In this document: positions 19,721-29,923 of the stretch, piece after piece
Numbering within the stretch: position 1 is the stretch's first letter
How the letters are laid out: each line of letters starts with the position of its first letter
Assembly (NCBI GenBank): GCA_029834535.1
Contig: JAQMWT010000317.1
Location: 670,255 to 734,254 of the forward strand
Direction of reading: 5' to 3'
DNA: 64,000 nucleotides
DNA from: Chrysophaeum taylorii
Taxonomy: Eukaryota; Sar; Pelagophyceae; Pelagomonadales; Pelagomonadaceae
Notes under the pieces: generated by a model
What the model was told of the DNA's origin: nothing
Seen by the model: only the letters and a program-made list of their open reading frames with translations
Databases searched by the model: none
Made by a program: the position numbers and the translations under genes

Positions 19721-20491
19721 TTAATCATCTTCTTGTCTGAGGGTGAGGACAATGTCATCCTCATCATCCTCCTCCTCCTCCACGATCTCGTCCACCAGAG
19801 AGATGGCCACTTCCCCGTTGTTGCGGACGACGGCGGACCCGCGCACCGACCCGACGTGCGTCTCCTCGCGAACGACCAGCCGCTCCGGCGCTAGGCTGGT
19901 TTTCTGGCCGCCCTCCTGGCGGGGCCGCCGTCGGCGCTGGAGCTTGGCGATGTAGGCCCGGCCGGGCCGCCATGAAAAAGCCTTTGGTGGCGCCGTCGGC
20001 TCGGGAGGAGCCTTAGGCCCCGTCGTCCGCTCGGGCGAGCTCACGGCGGCAGCGCGGTCGAGGGCGCGGGCGAGCGAGGGAGGCCTGTGCTTGGTTTGAA
20101 AGACGTCGTCGTCGTCGTCCCTCCGCTTCTTGAGGGGCGCCGGCGCCGAGACCCTCGCGAGTCCTTTGAGCGCGCGCTTGAGCTTGGACCTCGCCTTTCG
20201 GAGCCCCTCCACTTCGGCCGAACCCGACACGGCCCGCGCCGCCTCGCTCACCGCCGCCACCGCCTCTTCGGCGCGCCGCTCGCTTTCTTTCGCGGCCTTC
20301 TTCGTCTCCTTGGACGTCAGAGACTCCATCGACGTCGAGTTGAACTCTTCAAACCACCGCTCGCAGCACTCGGCCGCCGACTTGCCCGGGACCTGCCGTG
20401 CGACGGCCGCCCAGCACGACGGCTCGCTCGGCTGCACCGACTTCTGGGCGCGCCGCAGCCGCGCGATATCATCCTTCGACCACTCCCTCAT
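19721..20491 (-). CDS. SANT/Myb-like domain protein (M18BP1-like SANT pattern)
   Basis: 256 residues. Residues 2-50 form one SANT/Myb domain: MREWSKDDIARLRRAQKSV, then CWAAVARQVPGKSAAECCER and WFEEF. The spacing W-x(n)-W-xx-VA-xx-V-xx-(K/R)-S-xx-EC is the pattern seen in the SANT domain of M18BP1/KNL2, the centromere licensing factor, and also in some other chromatin proteins. After it come a Lys/Glu/Ala-rich helical region, a basic Pro-rich part (FSWRPGRAYIAKLQRRRRPR) and an acidic tail (VDEIVEEEEDDEDD). A nuclear chromatin role is inferred; no SANTA domain is present, so orthology with KNL2 is unproven. It is divergent from the PT-repeat gene. Confidence 0.65.
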   Translation of the reverse strand: MREWSKDDIARLRRAQKSVQPSEPSCWAAVARQVPGKSAAECCERWFEEFNSTSMESLTSKETKKAAKESERRAEEAVAAVSEAARAVSGSAEVEGLRKARSKLKRALKGLARVSAPAPLKKRRDDDDDVFQTKHRPPSLARALDRAAAVSSPERTTGPKAPPEPTAPPKAFSWRPGRAYIAKLQRRRRPRQEGGQKTSLAPERLVVREETHVGSVRGSAVVRNNGEVAISLVDEIVEEEEDDEDDIVLTLRQEDD

Positions 20492-20851
20492 CCTTAACCT
20501 TATCCGTCCAAAAAATCTTCCTGACTCAGAAAGGTATCTCGATAAACCCTATTTCCAAAATTTTCGGCGCCTAATTACAGCCAATAGACCCTTGCGCCGG
20601 TCGTTTGAAACCACCGAACGCCAATTTTTCACGCCGCGCCGCGTCGCGTCGCGTCGATCTTCGCGACACAAGCACCCCGCGAATCAACAATCTGCCGAGA
20701 CAGACGCTTCTCCATACCACCGCCGCCGCCTCTCGCAACCCGGGCCGACGACGGCCTTTGTTGGTGGTTGTGGTGACCTCGTGAATCTGACACAGACCAG
20801 GGGCACATACCCAGACGCTGCAGCAGCAGCAGCAGCAGCAGCAGCAGAACG
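20492..20851. promoter_or_regulatory. Divergent promoter region, SANT gene / PT-repeat gene
   Basis: 360 bp between two start codons in opposite directions. It has a (CAG)n tract at about 20819-20847 immediately before the PT-repeat ATG and GCGTCGCGTC repeats near 20640. No core promoter motif is certain. Confidence 0.5.
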
Positions 20852-23800
20852 ATGGTCGTTGGTGGGAGGACGACAATGCTCTTTTGGTATTATCTGATTG
20901 CTATGGCAGCGCGATTTGGCAGCTCAACTCCGAGCCCGACGATGGCGCCCTCGCCCGGGCCCTCGGCGGCCCCTTCCGCGACGCCGTCGCTGGCGCCCTC
21001 GTCGTCGCCCACGAGTACGCCCGCCCCGTCGCCCATGCCGACGAGCCCCCCGACCGAGACGCCGTCGGCCGTGCCCACGCCCGCGCCGTCGAACACGCCC
21101 GCCCCGTCGGGCTCGCCGACGCCAGCCCCCTCGTTCGTTCCGACGCTCGTGCCCTCGGCAACGCCCTCCTCGTCTCCGACATCGCCGCCGTCGTACGTGC
21201 CGACGTCCATCCCGAGCGCCGTGCCGACGTACCCCCCCACGTACAAACCCACGATCTCGCCGGCGCCGACGGTCCCCCCGACGTCGATCCCGACGAAGGT
21301 CCCCTCGTACGTGCCGACCTACACGCCGTCGAGCGCGCCGACCTCCGAGCCCACGACGCCGGGACCGACGCTCGTCCCGAGCTCGCGCCCGTCGATGTTG
21401 CCTACGCTGTCCGCCGCCCCGACGGCGAAGACGGTGTCGTTCGACTTGCCCGACGTCATGTTCACGTTCCGCAATAACTCGGTGAGCTTCTTTTTTACCT
21501 CGTTTTTCGGCGAATACCTCGAAAATATGACGGCGTTCAACCGAACGTTCGAGGTCGACATCGCGCTCATCGGCACGTCGAATTCCCTCGTGTACGAGAT
21601 GATCGAGGACGGACTCGTCATGACGACGCCCGTTTACAACAATACGAACTACGTCCCCGGGGCGACGGCCTCCTCCTCGAGCCTCTTTGACATTTCGACG
21701 GGGTTTTACCGAATCGAGGTGCTGGAACGCAACAGGGACATCGACGTCATTTCCGAGACGTTCGAGATCTCGAGCACGCACCTGCCCACGACTACGCCGA
21801 CCTCAGCCCCGACGACCGCCGTCCCGTCGAGCGGGCCGACGGCGGTACCAACCAGCGTCCCGACGACCTCGACGTTGGTAATGGAGTTGTTCGGGGACGT
21901 CATCGACGCGAGCGGCACGACGGTTAACAACACGCTCGTCTTTGACAACGGCGAGGCGTTCGTACGCGGCGATTCGATGTGGCTCACGATGCGGTTCACG
22001 GGTCCCGACGTCCAGGCGGCCGACGTGACCGTTCGGCTGTGTCGAGGTGCGGTGAGCAACGCGACGGATCCGTGCACGACCGAAATCGGGACGCTCCTTA
22101 TTGGCGTCGACGTTGCCTCGCAATCGTCTGGTGTTACGCAGAAATTTACTTTGTTGGACAGCTTGGCGCTGGCCGACGATTACCGGCTCGTCGCAGCGGT
22201 GAGCACAAGCTCGGGAACATCTTACGTACACACGGGGACGTTTGGGATTGCGTACACGTCGCCGACCAAGGCGCCGACTTCCTCACCCTCGCATCCGCCG
22301 ACTCGCCGACCGACGCGTGATCCGACGTTTGCGCCGACGCGAGTGCCCACGACCTTCACGGACGACGTCCAGTTTATCGACCTTCCCGCATTCTTGGTTG
22401 TGAACAACGAGGTCAACATCACCTTCCGCTTTTACGAGGAGTACCAAGAGCTCAAGTCGAACGCCGACAAAGAATTCAGCTTCCAGTTCGATGTCATTCT
22501 CGTCGACGAGGACGGCACGTCGCAAGACGCGATCCAACTCGGAGGGACGTCGACGTCGCCCGAGGTGACGCTGTCTTACACCCCGCCGACGACTTTGAGC
22601 ACGACGAGCTCGACATACTTTGTTCGCGTGATCGAGTTCAACCACGTCTATGACCAGACGTCGAGCACCGCGATGGTACTTTATCAGAGCATCATCCCTA
22701 CGCGCGCGCCGACGACGCTCGCGCCCACGGTCGCCACGCTCTACTTCTCGCTCGAGAAGAGCGACGGCAGTTCCGTCGATTTTGGGACGACCGACTATGT
22801 GAGCCCGGGTGACACGGTCACTTTGTTCATACAGCTCACGGGCGACCTCAAAGCTGACGATGGCGAGCTCCCGGTCGCGACGATGCGGCTCTGCGAGGGC
22901 ACGCAGCCAAGCGTCACCGACAGCACCGTCTGCACGGGCGACGACATTAAAGATATCGTTGTCGCCGGCGTCAACATTACGGGCGCCGGCCGAACAATCT
23001 CCTACACGATGCCTTCGAATCTTGCGTCCGGCTCCGACTACTACTTTGCGACGTACATATACTACACGGACGTCGACCGCCGCGCGCTGCTGCAAAACGA
23101 GGTCACCGATCCCTCGGGAGCCGACGAAATTTTCTTCTCGGATGCCTTCCTCGTCGAGCCCTTCGCGCCCACGGAGACCCCGACGTACGGCCCAACTCCC
23201 ACGCCGACGCGCGTACCATCGCCGAAACCAACTCGCTCGCCATCGTACCAGCCGACGGGGGAGCCAACATACAAGCCCACGGGCCGTCCCTCGGTCGAGC
23301 CGTCGATCAAACCGACGGGAAATCCGACCTACAAACCAACCTTTCAACCTTCGTTGATCCCGTCGGCGCTGCCATCAGGGTGTGGTGTCCATTTCGATCC
23401 CACGCCTAGCGTATGGGTTGTCGGCGAGACGGTGACCATCACCGTCGTCATTTGCGAGGACCAGCTCGACGGCACGGGCTACATGGACCTCTTGTTGTAC
23501 GAGGGCACTGAGGCGAATATTTTGGCCGAGAGCCTGGATCCCGTCGCCGAGATCGCGACCAACGTCGCTATCCTCGAGGAATCGCTGATCTTTAAGTACG
23601 ATGTTCCCACGACCGTGACCGTCGCATCCGACTACCGGCTGCGCGTGATCGAATACGGCCACGGGCTGTCGGCCGTCTCGTCCGCGTTTACCATCCAGAT
23701 GTACGCTCCTACTGTCGCGCCCACGCTCTCACCCACAAACGCTGGCATTAACATTCTTGTCGGCGGAGCAGCTGTCGAAACTTCGCAAGTCTTTGTCCAG

Positions 23801-25957
23801 GGTGAAACGATCACTGCCGAGCTCCAGTGGACAGGCAGCACGTGGCCGTTCGACGACAGCACGGTGGGCGTCACTGTGCGTCTCTGCTCCGACGACGACT
23901 GCGTCCAAACTGTGAAACTCAGCGTGGATCTGAGCGAAGGGTCGACGACAGACTCGTTCACCGCGACGATCAATGCCGACCCGGGCGACGGGTACGTGTT
24001 TTTGATGCAAGTCGAAGAAACGGGCGACATGTACGTCTCGGCCTCGTTCACGATCGCCGACTACGCGCCTACAGTCGCGCCGACGTTGCCCGCGCCGTCG
24101 CCGCGGCCGTCCCCAAAGCCGACAACCAGCGCTCCCACGACCACCGGGATCAAGTTCAGCCCACAGCCCGACGACATCTGGCTGGTCGGCTCGACGGTCG
24201 ACGTTACGCTTTCCGTGGCGGGTGGAAGTGTGTCGGATGGCGTTGTCGATCTCCTGCTCTACGAAAACCAAGTGCCCGACTCGACGACCTACGCTACTCC
24301 TGCGGCCACGCTCGCGAGCTACGCGGCGTTCGACGGTCGCCAGGAGACATTTCAATACACGGTGTCGGTCTCCGCCGGCACATACCAACTTCGCGCGATC
24401 GAGTACACGCTGGGCCTCGAAGCAACGTCGGAAATCTTCGAGATTGCAGAATTTGCTCCGTCTTACTCGCCCACGGCGATGCCGATTTCGCCGACAGCAG
24501 CGACATTAATAGTAGTCGAGTCATCGGGCACGCGACTCATGTTCGACGCCGACGACGTGTTGGTCGCCAACACTGCATACAATATCACTGTCATGTACTC
24601 GCCGTCCAGCGACGGCGCGCTCGTCACTGTGACCTTGTGCAAAGTTGATGAGATCGTCGACGGATTGTGCGAGAGCGTTCTGGATACGGTTGCGGTGGCA
24701 GTTCCACCCTACACAACCGTCAGCTACACGCCGTCGACGACGATCGTCGCGCGAGGTCTTCTCGCATTCCAGCTGTGGGATGGCGCGAGTGGCTCCGTAA
24801 CACACACGGGCACTTTCACCGGAGCTCTGTACGCACCCAGCGCGTCGCCCGTCGCCGTCACTGCATTAGTTTCCGTGGCAACGGATTCGCCCGTACCCGT
24901 ACCGTCGGCTCAGCCAATAATGGCCCCGACGACCGCCGGCCTACAGATTTCCGTCGACACCATGTACTGGACCACGGACACGACGCGCACGGTGCACCTG
25001 CAGCTCACGGGGATCGGCGACGACCTCAGCACTGCTTACGTTGACGTCTACCTGTATGACGCCAGCGACTCGACGAAGACGCCCATCCTTCCCGTCCTCG
25101 CGACCGGAGCGGAGATGACCGACGGCGTCCTCGTGGTTGCCTACAACGTGCCCGCGAGCCTCGAGCTTGGGTCGAGGGTCTTGCGCGCCGCCGAGTATAC
25201 TTACGGTTACGTTGCAGAGATCAATGTGGTCGTGACCAACACATTCGAACCCACGCTCCAGCCCGCCATCGATCCGACTTACGCGCCGTCGCCCATGCCG
25301 TCGACGCCAATGCCGTCGCACGCGCCAACGGCCTCGCGTCTCACGGCGAGCATCACCGTCAGTAACGCGACGCTCCCGGAGTTCGTGATGTCCACATCTA
25401 CCGCTCACTTTGACTTCGCATTTTCTGGATATCTCATTCGTGCCTCTGGCTACCTCACGCTGCGCGTGTGTGGCCTCGACAACGACGATGCCGAAGACCA
25501 TGCCGAGTACAACGGCGCCGCCGCCGACTCACCGTACGAGTCATGCGACCCGGTCCTCGACACCGTCGTATATGCTCGCGCCTTTGACCGCACTATCCAG
25601 ACTACTTACGACTTTGGTGATCTTACGTCTTCTTCTTCGAGCTACGCGTACTTCCGCGCCGACACGCTCATCGACCGGAATTCCGATCATAGCGTGTGGG
25701 CTGCAAGCAACACCTACACGTTGGCCTACGAGAGCAGCGCTTTCCGCATCGTGTCTCTACTGCCGACCCCCGCGCCCACGATTGCAGAAGACTCCTTGTC
25801 TTGGTATAAGCAAGGCGAGCCCGAGAAGGATTGTGCCTGGGTTAGCCGCCATACCACTGACGACGACAACACATATCCCCGATGCCAAGCAAGAGGCAAC
25901 GACGGCAATTTTGCATACGAAGCGTGCCGGAGAACGTGTGCCGATTACGTTCCCTAA
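20852..25957 (+). CDS. Giant secreted PT-repeat protein with five A-B pairs of beta modules
   Basis: 1701 residues. A hydrophobic start (MLFWYYLIAMAARF, from ATG 20876) suggests secretion; ATG 20852 adds eight residues. Residues about 20-185 are PTxxPS/APTxxP spacers. Ten beta-rich modules of about 100-120 residues alternate. Type A carries endings such as YRLRVIEYGHGLSAVSS and YQLRAIEYTLGLEATSE. Type B carries VRLCRG, MRLCEG, VRLCSD and VTLCKV with a second Cys. Modules are separated by PTxxPT linkers. Type A resembles the Kre9/Knh1-type extracellular domain. The protein ends with a Cys-rich tail (WYKQGEPEKDCAW ... ACRRTCADY). Such proteins are known from stramenopiles; a cell-surface or matrix role is inferred. 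Confidence 0.88.
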   Translation: MVVGGRTTMLFWYYLIAMAARFGSSTPSPTMAPSPGPSAAPSATPSLAPSSSPTSTPAPSPMPTSPPTETPSAVPTPAPSNTPAPSGSPTPAPSFVPTLVPSATPSSSPTSPPSYVPTSIPSAVPTYPPTYKPTISPAPTVPPTSIPTKVPSYVPTYTPSSAPTSEPTTPGPTLVPSSRPSMLPTLSAAPTAKTVSFDLPDVMFTFRNNSVSFFFTSFFGEYLENMTAFNRTFEVDIALIGTSNSLVYEMIEDGLVMTTPVYNNTNYVPGATASSSSLFDISTGFYRIEVLERNRDIDVISETFEISSTHLPTTTPTSAPTTAVPSSGPTAVPTSVPTTSTLVMELFGDVIDASGTTVNNTLVFDNGEAFVRGDSMWLTMRFTGPDVQAADVTVRLCRGAVSNATDPCTTEIGTLLIGVDVASQSSGVTQKFTLLDSLALADDYRLVAAVSTSSGTSYVHTGTFGIAYTSPTKAPTSSPSHPPTRRPTRDPTFAPTRVPTTFTDDVQFIDLPAFLVVNNEVNITFRFYEEYQELKSNADKEFSFQFDVILVDEDGTSQDAIQLGGTSTSPEVTLSYTPPTTLSTTSSTYFVRVIEFNHVYDQTSSTAMVLYQSIIPTRAPTTLAPTVATLYFSLEKSDGSSVDFGTTDYVSPGDTVTLFIQLTGDLKADDGELPVATMRLCEGTQPSVTDSTVCTGDDIKDIVVAGVNITGAGRTISYTMPSNLASGSDYYFATYIYYTDVDRRALLQNEVTDPSGADEIFFSDAFLVEPFAPTETPTYGPTPTPTRVPSPKPTRSPSYQPTGEPTYKPTGRPSVEPSIKPTGNPTYKPTFQPSLIPSALPSGCGVHFDPTPSVWVVGETVTITVVICEDQLDGTGYMDLLLYEGTEANILAESLDPVAEIATNVAILEESLIFKYDVPTTVTVASDYRLRVIEYGHGLSAVSSAFTIQMYAPTVAPTLSPTNAGINILVGGAAVETSQVFVQGETITAELQWTGSTWPFDDSTVGVTVRLCSDDDCVQTVKLSVDLSEGSTTDSFTATINADPGDGYVFLMQVEETGDMYVSASFTIADYAPTVAPTLPAPSPRPSPKPTTSAPTTTGIKFSPQPDDIWLVGSTVDVTLSVAGGSVSDGVVDLLLYENQVPDSTTYATPAATLASYAAFDGRQETFQYTVSVSAGTYQLRAIEYTLGLEATSEIFEIAEFAPSYSPTAMPISPTAATLIVVESSGTRLMFDADDVLVANTAYNITVMYSPSSDGALVTVTLCKVDEIVDGLCESVLDTVAVAVPPYTTVSYTPSTTIVARGLLAFQLWDGASGSVTHTGTFTGALYAPSASPVAVTALVSVATDSPVPVPSAQPIMAPTTAGLQISVDTMYWTTDTTRTVHLQLTGIGDDLSTAYVDVYLYDASDSTKTPILPVLATGAEMTDGVLVVAYNVPASLELGSRVLRAAEYTYGYVAEINVVVTNTFEPTLQPAIDPTYAPSPMPSTPMPSHAPTASRLTASITVSNATLPEFVMSTSTAHFDFAFSGYLIRASGYLTLRVCGLDNDDAEDHAEYNGAAADSPYESCDPVLDTVVYARAFDRTIQTTYDFGDLTSSSSSYAYFRADTLIDRNSDHSVWAASNTYTLAYESSAFRIVSLLPTPAPTIAEDSLSWYKQGEPEKDCAWVSRHTTDDDNTYPRCQARGNDGNFAYEACRRTCADYVP

Positions 25958-26542
25958 TTTTGTTTCATTTTTGGAGTACGCGCCATCATACCGCCCGAGA
26001 ACAACAACAACAACAACAAAGAGAACAACAAGCCGCTCTGCTCTCACGGTTCGCAATGATCTACTAAGACAAAAATTCGAGAATAGGCACTTCCCATGGC
26101 TCCGCGTCGGCGCACCACCATCGGCCTTTGTACAGGAGGACGTATGCACGGCACGCGTGGACCTAGCCCCCGGTCCCGGAGGAGCCCCTGTTCCTATCTC
26201 GCAACGACGCGAAAGAGAGATCTCCCCTTGGCTCTTGCCGACTCTTAGGGAGCAGCCGTTCCACACAAAACGGTGGCAATTAAAATCTAACGGCGATATT
26301 ATATAGCATCTAAACCAAGAGATATATGTTGCGCACCAGCAACGGGAAAAGGAGGCGAAGGAAGACAATGTAGGGCAGCCTTCGGTGCGAAAGAGACTCG
26401 CAGGCGCAGTGGGGCAGCCTTCGGTGCGAAAGAGACTCGCAGGCGCAGTTTCCTGCCCGCTGTGGCGAACGCGCCGCATCATCGATACTCAAGTGGAGGG
26501 CGTGTGGTTCGGGGCCAAGAACAACAACAACAACACACGATG
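25958..26542. other. Convergent spacer, PT-repeat gene / GT2 gene
   Basis: 585 bp with (CAA)n tracts near 25999-26030 and 26518-26536 and a 39-bp tandem duplication. No gene seen. Confidence 0.55.
26373..26450. repeat. 39-bp perfect tandem duplication
   Basis: Two adjacent units starting GGGCAGCCTTCGGTGCGAAA at 26373 and 26412, essentially identical over 38-39 bp. Confidence 0.85.
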
Positions 26543-28522
26543 TCACATTTTGGAGTTCGCGAGGCTTGCAAGGCTGGTGCTGGAGGAACTGCCGCGACCA
26601 CCGAGCTCGACGCTTTCGAGGTCGTTACTTTGGTCGTCGTGGTTTGCTTGGTTGGCAAAGACGCCGTGACAGATCTGCCGACGGGTAAGCGAGGACTTCT
26701 CGCCTTCGCAAATGAAGGGGCGCTCGAGGTCGGTAGCGTCTACTTCGTCCACGTCGTCGATTCCCGTCTTGGCTTTGAGTTTGGAGCACAAACAACCCGC
26801 ACGTCCTCGGTTTTGCGCCGCAGCACGGCGCCGTTTCGCGGCTTCTTTTTTTGCCTCTTCCCAGTGAGAGATGGCAGTCGCGACCGTGACCCACAGAAAG
26901 CCGGTCAACGAAAGGCACGTGGCAGGAACGTGGGAATATTTTCGCCACGCGCTACGGCCGTCGTTGATCGATTCGAAGATGAGGAGGGGAGCAGTGATCG
27001 CGAGGTAGGTCGTGACAATGATCTCAAGCGCGAGGACGAGGCCCTTGACGTCGAAGGATTTAGCAGTGCTTACATTTTGCGGGCGCGAGGTATTGCGACG
27101 CGTAACACGAACGACCGACAGCTTGCGCGGAGAGGTGGAGTTGTTGTCGATCAGAAGCCCGTCGTCGCCGTCCTTGGGTGTGCGGACGAAGGTCGCGTCG
27201 GTCGACAGAAGGCCTTCGATAAACGAGACGCTCTCGTTGACGCTCATGCCCATGGCAAGCGCACACGAGGGGATGATGTAGAGCATTCGAGCGACGCGCG
27301 ACAACAGCCGTCCGGCTTCGGGCGAATGCTGGGGTTTCTTGACGATGGAAGTTGTCGCGACAAAGAGCCACACTGCCGCCGGGTAGAGGCTGAGCGCTAG
27401 GACCTGCCAGATGACGAGCTTGTGGTACGCGAGCATCGGCATCCACAAAATGAGCCAGAGCGCGACCATGTACTGGATGTTCATCGTGAGATGCACAAAC
27501 GCTTCGACCTTGACACCGGTCGCAAGGAGCGGTGTCCGGAGAAAATAGCCGAGCGACTTCCTTGCGACCTGCGCGTGTCCTTTGGTCCAGCGATGCTTCT
27601 GCGACTTGAAGGCCGTAATCGAAGCGGGAATTTCGAGGAGCTGGACCACGTCGGACACAAAACGGAACTTGTAGCCGGCGATAAAGGAGCGGTACGAAAG
27701 ATCGGCGTCTTCGGTGACAGTGTCCCACTGCCAGCCCTCACCGGCCTCGATGGCCGTCTTGCGCCAGACGCCGCCGGTTCCGTTGAACGCTAAGAAGCCG
27801 TAGGAGCGCGCGCGGACTTCTTGGTCGACAACAAAGGCGGAGTCGAGGTTGAGGGCGTCGCACTCGGTCATGGTGTTGGCATGCTGGTTGTAATACCCCC
27901 AGGGGCACTGCACCAAACCGACCTCGTAGGCGGGGGCGCCGTTTTTGTCGAAAAAGTAGCTCACGGTGCGGCGCAAAAAGTCGGGGTGTGCTCGGTGATC
28001 GCTATCAAAGACCGCGATGAACTCGGTCGAGACTTGTTTGTGATGTGCATAGAGGTTGCCGGCCTTATAGCCGACGCGGTCGACCCGCGTACGACGGCAC
28101 GCCGAAACTCCTTTTTGGCGCCACGCCGCGCACATGTGTTCGATAATGCCGGAGGTCTCGTCGTCCGAGTCGTCCAAAACCTCCACAATCAGGCGGTCTT
28201 TTGGCCAATCCACAGAACACGCCGCGTCGATGGTGCCGGCGATGACGGCCGCCTCGTTGTAGCAGCAGATCTGGATCGTGACGCGCGGTTCGCAGCCGGG
28301 CTTGATGTAGCCCGGCTGGGGGGGGCGAGAGGTGCCGCACCTGGTCCAAAAGCAGTAACGTAGCAAGCTCCAGAGGCGATGCGTGGCGTACAAGCAACCG
28401 AGCAGCACGGGTCCCACGAAAATTACGAGCGCGATGCGTTCGTGGAAGGTGAGGACCTCCCACGTCTTGGCGATGTATTGCGTCGGCATGGTGGGGTCGA
28501 GCTTCCCTTTCATGAAAACCAT
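26543..28522 (-). CDS. Family 2 glycosyltransferase, cellulose-synthase-like A/C type
   Basis: 659 residues from ATG 28522, which sits in a strong context (CACCATGG). The catalytic motifs of processive GT2 enzymes are all present: VLDDSDDE (about residue 114), FDSDHR (about 170), TED (about 269) and QKHRW (about 307). One helix precedes the catalytic domain (ALVIFVGPVLLGCLYATHRL) and four to five helices follow it (for example VALWLILWMPMLAYHKL). This is the plant CSLA (glucomannan) and CSLC (xyloglucan backbone) arrangement in the Golgi. The polysaccharide made here is not known. The C-terminus carries a basic/acidic cytosolic tail. It is divergent from the sulfotransferase gene, a possible link to sulfated wall polysaccharides. 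Confidence 0.88.
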   Translation of the reverse strand: MVFMKGKLDPTMPTQYIAKTWEVLTFHERIALVIFVGPVLLGCLYATHRLWSLLRYCFWTRCGTSRPPQPGYIKPGCEPRVTIQICCYNEAAVIAGTIDAACSVDWPKDRLIVEVLDDSDDETSGIIEHMCAAWRQKGVSACRRTRVDRVGYKAGNLYAHHKQVSTEFIAVFDSDHRAHPDFLRRTVSYFFDKNGAPAYEVGLVQCPWGYYNQHANTMTECDALNLDSAFVVDQEVRARSYGFLAFNGTGGVWRKTAIEAGEGWQWDTVTEDADLSYRSFIAGYKFRFVSDVVQLLEIPASITAFKSQKHRWTKGHAQVARKSLGYFLRTPLLATGVKVEAFVHLTMNIQYMVALWLILWMPMLAYHKLVIWQVLALSLYPAAVWLFVATTSIVKKPQHSPEAGRLLSRVARMLYIIPSCALAMGMSVNESVSFIEGLLSTDATFVRTPKDGDDGLLIDNNSTSPRKLSVVRVTRRNTSRPQNVSTAKSFDVKGLVLALEIIVTTYLAITAPLLIFESINDGRSAWRKYSHVPATCLSLTGFLWVTVATAISHWEEAKKEAAKRRRAAAQNRGRAGCLCSKLKAKTGIDDVDEVDATDLERPFICEGEKSSLTRRQICHGVFANQANHDDQSNDLESVELGGRGSSSSTSLASLANSKM

Positions 28523-28972
28523 GGTGGTGCTGCTCTGGCACCCGACGCAGCTTGCGTGGGTCGGGCGTTTCGAATAACAAGCCTTTCGGCGGGCGGGACG
28601 GGACTGGACGGGACGCGCACGGAGGCACCAAAAAAACTTTTTAATTAAAAGCTGCTTGCTATCCCACTCAAAGGGGCAAAATATTCTAAATAACAAGAAC
28701 ACGAAAACATTGGGGAGAATGATCACTAGTTCTGGAAAATCTTTGGATACGCCGTGATCCTGTCGGATGTAATTCCTTCAAGAACGCGGGGCTTCTGAAA
28801 TTCCTTCGTAGGTAGGTGTCCCAAAACTCAATCATCTCCGCAACCCCAATTAATAATAACTTGCTCCAATTACAGACAGACAAACGGGGATTTTGCGTGC
28901 ATCATCCAACCCACCACCATCGCTCACCCCCCAGGCAGGAAGGATAAGATCATCGAAATCATTGCATTGCCG
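28523..28972. promoter_or_regulatory. Divergent promoter region, GT2 / sulfotransferase
   Basis: 450 bp between two outward-facing starts; AT-richer than the coding parts. An open stretch continues upstream of the GT2 ATG but reads as untranslated leader. Confidence 0.5.
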
Positions 28973-29923
28973 ATGACGACGACGAGGAGACCGCGCTGGG
29001 GCGGAGGTTCTCTCATCGCAGTCGCCCAGTTTATTATCTTTTATGTGATGCCGTTGTCAGCAGCGGCACCGCCGCATGCTACGATGGCCTCGCCGCACCA
29101 CGACGAGATGAGCGGGTTACCACTACCTTCCAAGCGACGGCACGATTCGCACGAGCCGCGGGCGCACATTTTCATAGACGAACGCGGATATCCTGTGTAC
29201 CACCCGCGGCCCGATGGGATCAAAACAAAGTTCATCATCATTTCAACGGCACGCTCGGCGACGAATGGCCTCGTGTCCGTCCTCGACGCGAACAACAAAG
29301 TCCAGTGCTTCTACGAGGCCTTTAACGTTGACGGCGTCTTCGCGCTCGAGTGGGATAAAAAGTTGACGACCGAGAGGCGGGACGCCAATCGGACGGCTTT
29401 CATGGAGCGCATCTTCACCGAAAAGAACCCGTCCAAACCGAAGACGAGGGCGCAGGGCTTTAAAATTATGCCGTGGCAACTCACTCGACGCGAGTACCTC
29501 GCGCTCGCCCGATCGCCCCACATCAAGAAGATCGTCATTCGACGCCAGGACGCCGTCGCCCAGTTTGTCTCGAACGAGATTGGCAATCTTACGCGCTACT
29601 GGTCGCCGGTCGACGAGAAGAAGGGGGGCGTCGTTCGGTTTACCTTTGACATGAGGCGCTATCGCGTCCGACAGGCCATTTTCGACGAGTGGTTCGACTT
29701 CGCCCACGCGGTCAGCAGGGAGCAACCTTCCAAGTGGCTATTCCTTACCGCGGAGGAGGTCATCAGCGACAAATACGCCCTCATGAAAATATACGATCAT
29801 CTCCGCATCCGCCGCGGTATGGGCATGGTGTACCACCCCTACGAAGAGGGCAAGGTCAGTCTCGCGGACAAAATCATCAACTACGACGAAGTCAAGGACA
29901 CCCTCGGCCTGCCGCCGCGCTGA
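28973..29923 (+). CDS. Secretory-pathway sulfotransferase-like protein
   Basis: 316 residues from ATG 28973. A single hydrophobic segment (LIAVAQFIIFYVMPLSAAA, residues about 13-31) serves as signal or signal-anchor, pointing to the Golgi or secretion. The PAPS-binding P-loop region reads FIIISTARSATNGLVSVLDA with the following EAFN, as in Stf0-like and carbohydrate sulfotransferases. The second PAPS segment is KIVIRRQDAVAQFVSNEIG (R-x-x-D...S). The family transfers sulfate from PAPS to sugar hydroxyls; the acceptor is not predictable. Length is typical. Its divergent neighbour is a polysaccharide synthase, which fits a wall-polymer role but does not prove it. Confidence 0.78.
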   Translation: MTTTRRPRWGGGSLIAVAQFIIFYVMPLSAAAPPHATMASPHHDEMSGLPLPSKRRHDSHEPRAHIFIDERGYPVYHPRPDGIKTKFIIISTARSATNGLVSVLDANNKVQCFYEAFNVDGVFALEWDKKLTTERRDANRTAFMERIFTEKNPSKPKTRAQGFKIMPWQLTRREYLALARSPHIKKIVIRRQDAVAQFVSNEIGNLTRYWSPVDEKKGGVVRFTFDMRRYRVRQAIFDEWFDFAHAVSREQPSKWLFLTAEEVISDKYALMKIYDHLRIRRGMGMVYHPYEEGKVSLADKIINYDEVKDTLGLPPR

